DNA of 15,603 nt from the NCBI GenBank assembly GCA_016185555.1, contig JACPNI010000050.1:1-15603 (forward strand), given 5' to 3'. The DNA is from Candidatus Woesearchaeota archaeon. Its GTDB lineage: Archaea > Nanobdellota > Nanobdellia > SCGC-AAA011-G17 > JACPNG01. The notes under the pieces are model-generated. The model did no database searches. It had not been told where the DNA came from and saw only the letters and a program-made list of their open reading frames with translations. The position numbers were made by a program, and so were the translations under genes. Shown piece by piece: positions 6,808 to 12,606 of the stretch. Each line of letters opens with the position of its first letter. The first letter of the stretch is position 1.

Positions 6808-7726
6808 AGCCTTAAATCTTAAGTCAAATCCATTTGATGATATTGGCTGGGAAGCAGAACTAATAGGTTATGATGATATCATAGAAGAGATATTTTATAG
6901 AATTGCTTCTGGGAGTATAGTTTACATAGAAGGAAGGGATGGTTTAGGGAAAAGTGCACTCCTTAAAAGAGCAATATCACAATTTAAGGGCATGGGCAAG
7001 ATTGTTTACTTAAACGGAAATATTGTCAAAGATATAAACATCGAAGAAGTATTAGTTAACAGCAATGGGTTCTTTGGAAAATTACTTAAAAGAATGCCGG
7101 ATGGCATTATTCTTTTACTTGATGATGTAAATTACCTGTCAAAGAAGAATTGTGAAAGACTGAAATATTTCTATGACCAGAATTATGTGAAATCTATAGT
7201 ATTTACCGGTGATAGTTTTGAAAAGGCAAACTTCACTGAAAGCCTGAAAGAAAGGGTATCTAAAGTAATCCGGCTTAACGGCATAAATGAAGAGGATGTA
7301 TTAGAATTAGTTGAATCGAGGATTGGAGATCGGGAAATTTTTGATAACCCTGAACTTGTTAAAGAAGTATGGCAGAAATCTGAGAGAAACTTTAAGAGAT
7401 TTTTTAAGAACTGCGAAAGGCTTTGTCAGCATGCAATAGAATATAATGGCGGCAAAATAACTAAAAAAGAGATAATGGATATTCTCGGTAAAGAAGCCGA
7501 TAATGGGAATAAAGAATCACATACAAAAAAAGTTGAGGTTATTGAACAGTATAAAAAAGAGATAAAAAAAATCAAAGAGAATATAGAAGCAAGAGAGACT
7601 AAAAGCGAGATTGAATTGGGGTTGCCTATGAAAAGTGAAAAAAAAGAAGTTGAATTAAAAAGTGTTGAGGATAGAAAAGAACCGCACGAACTGGTTTATG
7701 AGGACGTAGCGGAGAAATACTATTAA
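6797..7726 (+). CDS. ExeA-like AAA+ ATPase 1, with a charged C-terminal tail
   Basis: The 309-residue protein begins WYEALNLKSNPFDD, the aromatic...NPF signature of ExeA/GspA-type and related AAA+ ATPases. Seen: Walker A GRDGLGKS at 46-53, Walker B ILLLDD at 105-110, a sensor-1 strand VFTGDS at 135-140 (Thr137), Arg153 in LKERVSK as a possible arginine finger, and a sensor-2 region RNFKRFFKNCERLC at 197-210. Residues 237-309 are a Lys/Glu-rich tail likely to be coiled coil or disordered. Walker B ends Asp-Asp, not the usual Asp-Glu, which may slow hydrolysis. It overlaps the upstream TM-protein gene by 11 bp and is followed one base later by a shorter paralogue. Its role is unknown. ExeA-like proteins power envelope assembly, and others act in transposition. 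Confidence 0.8.
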   Translation: MWYEALNLKSNPFDDIGWEAELIGYDDIIEEIFYRIASGSIVYIEGRDGLGKSALLKRAISQFKGMGKIVYLNGNIVKDINIEEVLVNSNGFFGKLLKRMPDGIILLLDDVNYLSKKNCERLKYFYDQNYVKSIVFTGDSFEKANFTESLKERVSKVIRLNGINEEDVLELVESRIGDREIFDNPELVKEVWQKSERNFKRFFKNCERLCQHAIEYNGGKITKKEIMDILGKEADNGNKESHTKKVEVIEQYKKEIKKIKENIEARETKSEIELGLPMKSEKKEVELKSVEDRKEPHELVYEDVAEKYY

Positions 7727-7727
7727 A

Positions 7728-8429
7728 ATGGAACTTTGGTATAAGGATTTGGGGTTTTATAACAACCCATTCAGCATAAAACCTTTAGCATTTCATGACG
7801 AAATCATTGGGAATAATATAAGGGATGTAATCTCTAAAATAGAAAAAGGTAATGTTCTATTCATTGAAGGTGAATATGGTAATGGGAAAACTTCTGTGCT
7901 GAAGAGGATAGTAAGGGAATTTGGTGGAAGCAGGAGATTAGTATACTATAGTTGCAACAGGACAGATAAAAATATTGACTTTGATAACTTACTTACTGGC
8001 AGATACGGAATAATTGGAAGGCTATTTGGAATTAAACCAAAGGATATGATATTGCTGCTTGATGAAGCCCAGGAATTATCCTGTGAAGATTTAGATAGAT
8101 TAAAGAGCTATTATAAAAAATATTTCTGGTCAATAGTTTTGGTAGGTTACAAATACAATAATCTGCAGGTCAATGGCTTTAAAGAGATTATTGGTGATAA
8201 TATTTTAAGCCTGAGAAAGTTAAATGTTGATGAGGCAATAAGGCTGGTTAGGAGAAGAATCGGTACTCTAAATTTTCTTTCAGACAATATTATAAAGACG
8301 ATATTTGAAAGATCCAAAATGAATCCCAGAAGACTGCTTAAAAACTGTGAGGAAGTTTGTAAATATGCATACAGCAAAGGGGCATCACAAGTAACAGCAG
8401 AACATATAGATAAAACACTACCTAACTGA
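7728..8429 (+). CDS. ExeA-like AAA+ ATPase 2, paralogue of ATPase 1
   Basis: The 233-residue protein begins WYKDLGFYNNPFSI, aligned with ATPase 1, and shares its layout. Seen: Walker A GEYGNGKT at 48-55, canonical Walker B ILLLDEA at 108-114, and a sensor-2 region MNPRRLLKNCEEVCKYA at 198-214. The position matching Arg153 of ATPase 1 is Ile154, and sensor 1 reads VLVGYK without an obvious polar residue. It lacks the long tail. It starts one base after the stop of ATPase 1, so the two are made together. The two sequences are clearly a tandem duplication that has diverged. Because each lacks different residues, a mixed assembly is plausible (inference). Its 3' end overlaps the convergent gatA by 12 bp. 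Confidence 0.8.
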   Translation: MELWYKDLGFYNNPFSIKPLAFHDEIIGNNIRDVISKIEKGNVLFIEGEYGNGKTSVLKRIVREFGGSRRLVYYSCNRTDKNIDFDNLLTGRYGIIGRLFGIKPKDMILLLDEAQELSCEDLDRLKSYYKKYFWSIVLVGYKYNNLQVNGFKEIIGDNILSLRKLNVDEAIRLVRRRIGTLNFLSDNIIKTIFERSKMNPRRLLKNCEEVCKYAYSKGASQVTAEHIDKTLPN

Positions 8430-9809
8430 CTCTGCTTTCTTTCCTGCAGTAAACAGCTTCTTTTCTTCAAAATGATTTGCTGTAAACATTATCCCAACCG
8501 GTAATTTTTTACTAAACCCGGCATTAATACTTAAATGAGGCAATCCGGCAAGATTTGGACTAACAGTCAAAACGTCTATCATATAGTTCTGCATTATACT
8601 TAGTTTATTTATTTCAGAAAACTTTGGAGGCAATATCGGCACAGTAGGGCTTACTAAAACATCAAATTTTTTAAAGGCCTTTTTATATTCTTCAATAATT
8701 AATGTCCTAACCTTAAGTGCTTTCAAATAATAAGCATCCCTAAACCCGGCCATTCTTGCAAAAGTTCCAATTAAAATTCTTCTTTTTACCTCTTTACCAA
8801 AATTATTCGTTCTTACTTTTGTAAAATATTCATTGAAATTTCCTTCTAGCTCTTCTTCTGCACCATAACGCATACCACAATACTTAGCCAAGTTTGTGCT
8901 TGCTTCAGACGGCGCTATTATATAATAAGTTTGAATCCCATAATTCATAGAAACCGGTAAAGAAACATACTCGTAGTCGAATCCAAGATTATTAATAGTC
9001 TTTTCAATAACCTCTTTAACTTCTGGATCCACATTTAACGATTCTTTAATAATACCAACCCTTTTAATTTTATCATCCTTATGTAACCCTTCTTTTGATG
9101 ATGTACTATCCTTTGAATCGTAACCACTTATAACATCGAACATCAATTCACAATCTTCTACTGTCTTTGCAATAGGCCCGATTTTATCAAGACTATTGCC
9201 ATAGTCAATTATCCCATACCTTGAAACAGAACCATATGTTGGTGATAATCCCGAAACACCACAAAAAGCTGCTGGATTAACTATGCTGCCGCCAGTGCTC
9301 TCCCCCAAAGAAACATGAGGGAATTTAGTTATTGAAGAAAAACCGGCACAACCACCAGAACTGCCGCCGGTTGCTCTTTCTTTATCAAATGGATTTTTAG
9401 GAATTTTAAAACCAATCCCTGCATTGGTACTAAACCCACCAAAACCAAATTCATCCTGGGAGGTTTTACCTATTACTATTGCCCCCTCATCAATTGCCTT
9501 TTGTACAGCAGTTGCATTAAACAAAGGGACATAACCTTTCAGGATTTTACTTCCTGCAGAAGATTCAACACCCCTAACGCAAATAGAATCTTTAACTGAA
9601 ATTGGTAAACCTGCTAATCTTCCTTTGAAACCTTTCTTTAATTTTTTATCCAATTCTTTAGCGCTCTTTAATGCATAATCTTTTGAGATAACATTAAAAT
9701 AATTATACTCTTTGTTTATTTTCTCAGCCTCTTCCAAAATTCTATAAGTACTCTCTTCTATTGAAACTTTACCGCTTTTTGCTTCGTCTAGAAAACCCCT
9801 TACATTCAT
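8418..9809 (-). CDS. gatA: Asp-tRNA(Asn)/Glu-tRNA(Gln) amidotransferase subunit A
   Basis: GatA is the glutaminase subunit of GatCAB. It is an amidase-signature enzyme that releases ammonia from glutamine and passes it to GatB. The 463-residue length is usual. Seen: the Ser-cisSer-Lys triad as Lys73 (PISVKDS), Ser151 (GGSSGG) and Ser175 (STGGSI). The archaeal stretches GVESSAGSKILKGY (80-93) and PTYGSVSRYGIIDYGNSLD are also present, as is the C-terminal SPNLAGLPHLSINAG. The usual SDTGGSIR is ESTGGSIV here, leaving the nucleophile intact but changing flanking residues. The ATG overlaps the gatC stop (ATGA), showing translational coupling. Its 3' end overlaps ATPase 2 by 12 bp on the other strand. 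gatB is remote. Confidence 0.96.
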   Translation of the reverse strand: MNVRGFLDEAKSGKVSIEESTYRILEEAEKINKEYNYFNVISKDYALKSAKELDKKLKKGFKGRLAGLPISVKDSICVRGVESSAGSKILKGYVPLFNATAVQKAIDEGAIVIGKTSQDEFGFGGFSTNAGIGFKIPKNPFDKERATGGSSGGCAGFSSITKFPHVSLGESTGGSIVNPAAFCGVSGLSPTYGSVSRYGIIDYGNSLDKIGPIAKTVEDCELMFDVISGYDSKDSTSSKEGLHKDDKIKRVGIIKESLNVDPEVKEVIEKTINNLGFDYEYVSLPVSMNYGIQTYYIIAPSEASTNLAKYCGMRYGAEEELEGNFNEYFTKVRTNNFGKEVKRRILIGTFARMAGFRDAYYLKALKVRTLIIEEYKKAFKKFDVLVSPTVPILPPKFSEINKLSIMQNYMIDVLTVSPNLAGLPHLSINAGFSKKLPVGIMFTANHFEEKKLFTAGKKAESVR

Positions 9810-10090
9810 ATTACTTTAGGCCCTTTAAAATAACCATCTTTTTTATGTTTTGCAGTAGATAATGCCTCTTCCTGGGTTAAACAATTTTCTATATTATCCT
9901 CACGCAGAATATTTTTAATATCTATTGGGTGGAAGCTTGGTCTAACGTTCTCTGTGTTAACTTTATCCAGTTTGGCAAAGGAATCTAATATATCTTTAAA
10001 CTGACTAATGAATTCCTCAATCTCTTCTTCATTTAAACTAATCCTTGAATTATTTGCTACCTTCAATATCAATTCTCTATCAACTTTCAT
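9806..10090 (-). CDS. gatC: Asp-tRNA(Asn)/Glu-tRNA(Gln) amidotransferase subunit C
   Basis: GatC is the small structural subunit that wraps around and stabilises GatA and GatB. The 94-residue protein shows the family order: two helices (VANNSRISLNEEEIEEF, then FKDILDSFAKLDKV), then the extended VRPSFHPIDIKNILRED and the C-terminal GYFKGPKVI that threads between the partners. The open frame includes a TTG one codon earlier, but the ATG at 10090 is preferred. A TATA element is centred 27 bp upstream of it, and family members begin at this point. It is the first gene of the gatC-gatA pair with a 4-base overlap. Confidence 0.93.
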   Translation of the reverse strand: MKVDRELILKVANNSRISLNEEEIEEFISQFKDILDSFAKLDKVNTENVRPSFHPIDIKNILREDNIENCLTQEEALSTAKHKKDGYFKGPKVI

Positions 10091-10111
10091 CAAGTTGTCA
10101 ATCTCTAGCTT

Positions 10112-10122
10112 ACTTTTAAGTT
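10112..10122 (-). promoter_or_regulatory. TATA box of gatC-gatA
   Basis: AAACTTAAAAG on the minus strand, with upstream GAAA, is centred about 27 bp from the gatC ATG at 10090. It supports that start and a leaderless mRNA. Confidence 0.6.
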
Positions 10123-10152
10123 TTTCTAATTGGCCGGAACCTCTGTAGTATC

Positions 10153-10160
10153 AAAAAATT
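10153..10160 (-). terminator. Oligo-T tract, likely terminator of the kinase gene
   Basis: On the minus strand AATTTTTTGA lies about 35 bp after the kinase stop codon and upstream of the gatC promoter. A six-T run is a plausible archaeal terminator, with no strong hairpin needed. Confidence 0.35.
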
Positions 10161-10193
10161 ATTAGGTGGTGCAATATCTATTGATTTACATTA

Positions 10194-10832
10194 TTATTTA
10201 TTATACAAAGTTAGGTGCTTTATTTTTTCAATTAAGCTCTCAGCTTCTTGTTCTAACTCCTTAATACCTTTATCGTTTTTAATGATTATATGGGGGATTT
10301 TTAATTCTTGTAAATTATTAAGATCATTTCTTCTATAAAGCAATTCCATCTGCTCTTCTGGAACAAAATGTCTATCTTCATTTACAATTGCTGTTTCACG
10401 TCTTGCCATATTTCTTTCCAGACAAATTCCAAAGGAAGTATTTATATAAACTATTATTGAATCTTTCTTTACTTCATGAGAAAAGTTTTCAGAAATTGAC
10501 CTCACTATATCCGGTCTTGCAAATTCTATAAAGAGTATTCTGCCAGGTTTTGATTCTTTTTTAATATCTTTATTCAACTCTTTTAATATTTTATCTAATA
10601 TTTCTAGATTAGTTAGAATATACCCTTCGTCTGTTTTTTTACAGTTTTCCCATTTTTTAGTTCTCTCATCTTCTAAAAAAATATTCATAAGCTTTTGAAA
10701 ATCATCAAGTTTTAAAACACCATTTATTCTTGAGTCTATCTTTTCCTTTATTTTCTTCTCCAAAATTTTATAAAGTGTAGATTTGCCACAGCCGGGTGTG
10801 CCCATTAAGAAGACATAAATACTTTTTTTCAT
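10194..10832 (-). CDS. P-loop kinase-like NTPase (AAA_33/zeta-type nucleotide or polynucleotide kinase)
   Basis: From the ATG at 10832 the protein has 212 residues. Seen: an N-terminal strand IYVFLMGTPGCGKSTL with P-loop GTPGCGKST at 11-19, a VLKLDDFQKL segment after the second strand, ILFIEFARPDIV in the middle, IIVYINTSFGICLERNMARRE (a lid-type arginine region), and DRHFVPEEQMELLYRRND. This layout matches small P-loop kinases that phosphorylate nucleosides, sugars or RNA ends, but the substrate cannot be read from sequence. The open frame extends upstream to a TTG at 10853. I prefer the ATG because a TATA element (TATTAAATA) is centred 27 bp before it and the P-loop then sits at the usual distance. 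Its neighbours give no functional hint. Confidence 0.7.
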   Translation of the reverse strand: MKKSIYVFLMGTPGCGKSTLYKILEKKIKEKIDSRINGVLKLDDFQKLMNIFLEDERTKKWENCKKTDEGYILTNLEILDKILKELNKDIKKESKPGRILFIEFARPDIVRSISENFSHEVKKDSIIVYINTSFGICLERNMARRETAIVNEDRHFVPEEQMELLYRRNDLNNLQELKIPHIIIKNDKGIKELEQEAESLIEKIKHLTLYNK

Positions 10833-10854
10833 CCTTATCAAAAAAGAATTCAAT

Positions 10855-10863
10855 TATTTAATA
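10855..10863 (-). promoter_or_regulatory. TATA box of the P-loop kinase gene
   Basis: TATTAAATA on the minus strand is centred 27 bp from the ATG at 10832 and overlaps the alternative TTG's upstream region. The spacing decides in favour of the ATG. Confidence 0.5.
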
Positions 10864-10865
10864 AA

Positions 10866-11062
10866 CCTTACTACTTATGTCGGTATGTAGGTTCATGATA
10901 TTTTAACATCCCTGAACCCAGAAAGTAATTTTGGAACATTGCAACAATAAGAACAAGCGAAAACAGATTGATCCTTAATTATTGCATGTTCGCTTCTAAG
11001 TAGAACCTTACCATAAATTTTAATAGAAACTATCCGAGGATTGGAGCTTTAGTTAGCAGGCA
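10866..11062. other. Intergenic stretch with nested inverted repeats; possible RNA or gene remnant
   Basis: About 200 bp separate the kinase and the nucleotidase remnant. Inverted repeats seen: GGTTCA (10890-10895) with TGAACC (10913-10918), AAGCGAA (10955-10961) with TTCGCTT (10989-10995), and AGGTTC (10889-10894) with GAACCT (11003-11008) enclosing the rest. On the minus strand 10893-11048 is open, and the conceptual peptide contains FACSYCCNVPKLLSGF, but it has no ATG, GTG or TTG start. No tRNA cloverleaf fits. Confidence 0.35.
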
Positions 11063-11067
11063 ACAGC

Positions 11068-11076
11068 ATTATAAAC
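11068..11076 (+). promoter_or_regulatory. TATA box of the nucleotidase remnant
   Basis: ATTATAAAC is centred about 26 bp before the ATG at 11098. The promoter of the broken gene appears to be preserved. Confidence 0.5.
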
Positions 11077-11097
11077 CATATCAATAGCACATACGCC

Positions 11098-11528
11098 ATG
11101 AAAATAACCACAGATGTCGATGGAGTACTTGCCAAATTTACAGAACAGTTTATTGATTTTATTAATGCTAGATATAAGTATGACTTAGATATATCCCAAA
11201 TAACCCGTCTGAAATTTGAGGATATTCTCCACTTAGATTCAGGAAAAATATCCGAATATCTGATGGAATTTAAGGATTCTGGCGGGCATCTTAAGGTAGA
11301 GCCAATTGAAGGCTCAATTGAAGGAATAGAGAAACTATCAAAAAAACATGAGATTCACACGAAATTTCTCCAGATTTTCATATAGAAGATGATATTGACC
11401 ACATAAGTCATGTTAAAGAACTGCCATTGACGATAGTAATGTATTCCCAGCCATGGAATGTAGGTTATTCTGATCCAAAAATTCTAAAAGCGAAGAACTG
11501 GGAAGAGATTGTAGATTATCTGGATTAG
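11098..11528 (+). pseudogene. HAD-family 5'(3')-nucleotidase-like gene with internal deletion and frameshift
   Basis: The first 95 codons begin MKITTDVDGVLAKF, the DxDG nucleophile motif (Asp6, Asp8) of small HAD phosphatases related to 5'(3')-deoxyribonucleotidase. The frame runs normally to about KKHEIH (residue 88) and stops at 11385. From about 11360 a different frame reads SPDFHIEDDIDHI, then LPLTIVMYSQPWN, and ends NWEEIVDYLD at a TAG (11526-11528). These are the family's fourth motif (EDD), its PWN segment and its C-terminus. Joined, about 140 residues remain of an expected 180-200. The missing part should contain motif II (usually ITARP after this strand) and the motif III Lys, so the product cannot be a normal phosphatase. 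The last four bases overlap the zinc-ribbon gene. Confidence 0.75.
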
Positions 11529-11707
11529 TTTTTCACAGAAACAGGACATTTTTCATCGCTATAATCACAGATAACACAACAGCTTCCTTTCTTGGCCTGT
11601 ATTATATTTTTACAAGAATTACATTTGTAGAAAGGGATACACTTATTGTTAGGTATTCCTATTTTTTGCTTATTACCACATATAGGGCACCTGATGGTTA
11701 TCTTCAT
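11525..11707 (-). CDS. Small GDCC-type zinc-ribbon protein
   Basis: The 60-residue protein is a third cysteine-rich knuckle after a zinc ribbon. Seen: CPICG at 7-11, Cys23, YKCNSCK at 28-33, then GSCCVICDYSDEKCP at 41-55. This matches a widespread short family that ends in GDCCxxCSYG..CPP, with Ser for the usual Asp. From memory these proteins sit near metal or redox genes, and they may bind or deliver a metal, but no function is proven. It starts 9 bp after the glutaredoxin stop, so the two form an operon and probably share thiol/metal chemistry (inference). Confidence 0.75.
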   Translation of the reverse strand: MKITIRCPICGNKQKIGIPNNKCIPFYKCNSCKNIIQAKKGSCCVICDYSDEKCPVSVKN

Positions 11708-11716
11708 AATCGGAAG

Positions 11717-11980
11717 TTATATCTTAAGCGCTTTCTTAATAGCATCTCGATCATATCCTATAATTATTTTCCCATTTATTTCAATAACTGGAACACCCAT
11801 TTGGCCTGATTTTTTAATCATTTCATTAGCTGCCTTCTGATTTGCAGAAACATCTATATCCTCAAAATTAATTTTATTCTCTTTTAAAAATTCTTTTGTT
11901 AGCTTACAATAAGGACAAGACGGTGTGCTAAAAACTCTAACTTTATTCTTAGAAGCCTTTATTGATTTTTTCACTGCCAT
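11717..11980 (-). CDS. Glutaredoxin-like thiol-disulfide oxidoreductase
   Basis: The 87-residue thioredoxin-fold protein reduces disulfides or shuttles electrons in the cytoplasm. Seen: an active site TPSCPYC with Cys22 and Cys25 after the first strand, the cis-Pro loop MGVPVIEI (Val63-Pro64), and the closing INGKIIIGYDRDAIKKAL, all typical of NrdH/glutaredoxin-3-size proteins. About 12 Lys-rich residues precede the first strand. The start is fixed by a strong Shine-Dalgarno sequence (GAGGTGATC, six bases from the ATG). It is the first gene of an operon with the zinc-ribbon protein. Confidence 0.9.
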   Translation of the reverse strand: MAVKKSIKASKNKVRVFSTPSCPYCKLTKEFLKENKINFEDIDVSANQKAANEMIKKSGQMGVPVIEINGKIIIGYDRDAIKKALKI

Positions 11981-11984
11981 AAAA

Positions 11985-11994
11985 GATCACCTCT
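11985..11994 (-). promoter_or_regulatory. Strong Shine-Dalgarno of the glutaredoxin gene
   Basis: AGAGGTGATC on the minus strand is nearly complementary to the archaeal 16S 3' end and well spaced from the ATG at 11980. It contrasts with the leaderless neighbours. Confidence 0.75.
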
Positions 11995-12016
11995 TATATC
12001 ACTTAAGGATCAATAG

Positions 12017-12025
12017 TATATAAGA
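12017..12025 (-). promoter_or_regulatory. TATA box of the glutaredoxin/zinc-ribbon operon
   Basis: CTTATATAC on the minus strand would place the transcript start near 11995, just upstream of the Shine-Dalgarno sequence, giving a leader of about 15 nt. Confidence 0.55.
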
Positions 12026-12043
12026 TTTATGTTTGATAAGTAG

Positions 12044-12184
12044 CTAAACTCCTGCTGACTTATATTCTTCAGGGCTATTTTCGTCATCCGTAAACTTAGA
12101 ACATTCTTTCTTCAATTCCCAATAATACCAGCATTTGTCTTTAAACAATTTATACTTATAGCAGTTCTGACATACTAAGCTCAT
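12044..12184 (-). CDS. 46-residue Cys/Trp-rich small protein, probably metal-binding
   Basis: A 46-codon frame from the ATG at 12184 to a TAG at 12044. Seen: VCQNC (Cys5, Cys8), then KCWYYWELKKECSKF (Cys18, Cys28), then an acidic tail DDENSPEEY. Four cysteines spaced CxxC...C...C and the aromatic CWYYW core suggest a compact zinc- or cluster-binding fold. A TATA element is centred 27 bp upstream of the ATG, exactly as at other leaderless genes, which argues strongly that this is a real gene. I recall similar short proteins in DPANN genomes but know no function. It sits just upstream, on the same strand, of the glutaredoxin operon and may belong to the same thiol/metal theme (inference). Confidence 0.7.
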   Translation of the reverse strand: MSLVCQNCYKYKLFKDKCWYYWELKKECSKFTDDENSPEEYKSAGV

Positions 12185-12206
12185 GTTTAAAATTAAAAAT
12201 AAGGGT

Positions 12207-12215
12207 TATTTAAAT
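12207..12215 (-). promoter_or_regulatory. TATA box of the 46-residue protein gene
   Basis: ATTTAAATA on the minus strand is centred 27 bp from the ATG at 12184. It is the main evidence for the start of this short gene. Confidence 0.6.
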
Positions 12216-12222
12216 TTTATGG

Positions 12223-12264
12223 AAAAAACACCTCTTTTTTAGACGTTAATTAAATTTAACGTCT
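12223..12264 (-). terminator. Double inverted repeat with oligo-U, terminator of the short basic-peptide unit
   Basis: On the minus strand a perfect 9-bp stem AGACGTTAA/TTAACGTCT (12241-12249 with 12256-12264, 6-nt loop) is followed by AAAAAA-GAGGTG-TTTTTT (12223-12240), ending in six U in the RNA. The first stem overlaps the stop codon of the 11-codon frame. It separates that unit from the 46-residue gene, whose TATA box begins a few bases further on. Confidence 0.5.
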
Positions 12265-12291
12265 CTTCTTAGCTTTCTTCTTTGCTACCAT
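12256..12291 (-). CDS. Possible 11-residue Lys/Arg peptide (or part of a small RNA)
   Basis: From an ATG at 12291 the frame reads MVAKKKAKKRR and stops at 12256-12258. A GGAGG Shine-Dalgarno core at 12303-12307 precedes it, though the 11-nt spacing is long. The stop codon is inside a 9-bp hairpin and a U-tract follows, so the unit looks like a complete tiny transcript. Such basic tails resemble the ends of nucleic-acid-binding proteins, so it may be a remnant. Alternatively the locus is an untranslated small RNA. No clear TATA box at the right distance was found for an SD-led transcript. Confidence 0.3.
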   Translation of the reverse strand: MVAKKKAKKRR

Positions 12292-12302
12292 TTTGGCAAT
12301 CG

Positions 12303-12307
12303 CCTCC
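12303..12307 (-). promoter_or_regulatory. GGAGG ribosome-binding-site core before the basic peptide
   Basis: ATAGGAGGCG on the minus strand is a full-strength Shine-Dalgarno core. No longer frame begins at a normal distance after it, which is why it draws attention. Confidence 0.4.
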
Positions 12308-12322
12308 TATGAATTTAATCAT

Positions 12323-12545
12323 ATATGTTGATAATCACCTAGTGAGAAAATAACCAATATTACAATCTAAGATATCCAAAATTAATTGTTACCATTTGTA
12401 TATTCTCTAATATATATTATACATAACATATATTTAAATCTTTTCATTATAAGATGAGGATTAATAAAACATAAAGCTCAATTAAACAACCCAGATAATA
12501 AATAATAATCTGTTATCATTTAATAGGAAAATAGTAGAAAGCAAA
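12323..12545. other. AT-rich intergenic region, no gene found
   Basis: This stretch between the short minus-strand unit and the DUF4383-like gene holds only very AT-rich DNA with several TATA-like runs (for example ATATATATTATAC near 12410-12422 and ATATATTTAAATC near 12428-12440). Short frames occur on both strands but none has a convincing start signal or protein-like composition. Confidence 0.5.
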
Positions 12546-12549
12546 TAAA

Positions 12550-12558
12550 TTTATAAAG
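12550..12558 (+). promoter_or_regulatory. TATA box of the DUF4383-like gene
   Basis: TTTATAAAG predicts a transcript start near 12580 and hence a leader of roughly 27 nt containing the Shine-Dalgarno sequence. Confidence 0.6.
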
Positions 12559-12591
12559 CTTAAAAAAAGAACAAATCAGAAAATATTTTGA

Positions 12592-12600
12592 TGGAGGTGA
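12592..12600 (+). promoter_or_regulatory. Strong Shine-Dalgarno of the DUF4383-like gene
   Basis: TGGAGGTGA is an almost complete match to the anti-SD sequence, six bases from the ATG at 12607, and fixes that start. Confidence 0.75.
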
Positions 12601-12606
12601 TTTTTA

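Noticed and set aside
8147..8470. A 107-codon minus-strand open frame across the end of ATPase 2 and gatA.
   Set aside because: It is antisense to ATPase 2 sensor-2 residues and out of frame with gatA; no promoter or motif.
10890..10918. GGTTCA...TGAACC looked like a tRNA T-arm or a C/D-box guide RNA (ATGATA...CTGA).
   Set aside because: No acceptor, D or anticodon arms fit around it, and there is no second C'/D' box pair.
12269..12322. A 17-codon minus-strand frame with AGGTGAT about 11 nt upstream.
   Set aside because: It overlaps the GGAGG and the basic-peptide frame, has no promoter at a fitting distance and no recognisable composition.
12382..12447. A 21-codon minus-strand frame beginning MKRFKYML, like a signal-peptide start.
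   Set aside because: Very AT-rich DNA gives such strings by chance; no ribosome-binding site or well-placed TATA box.
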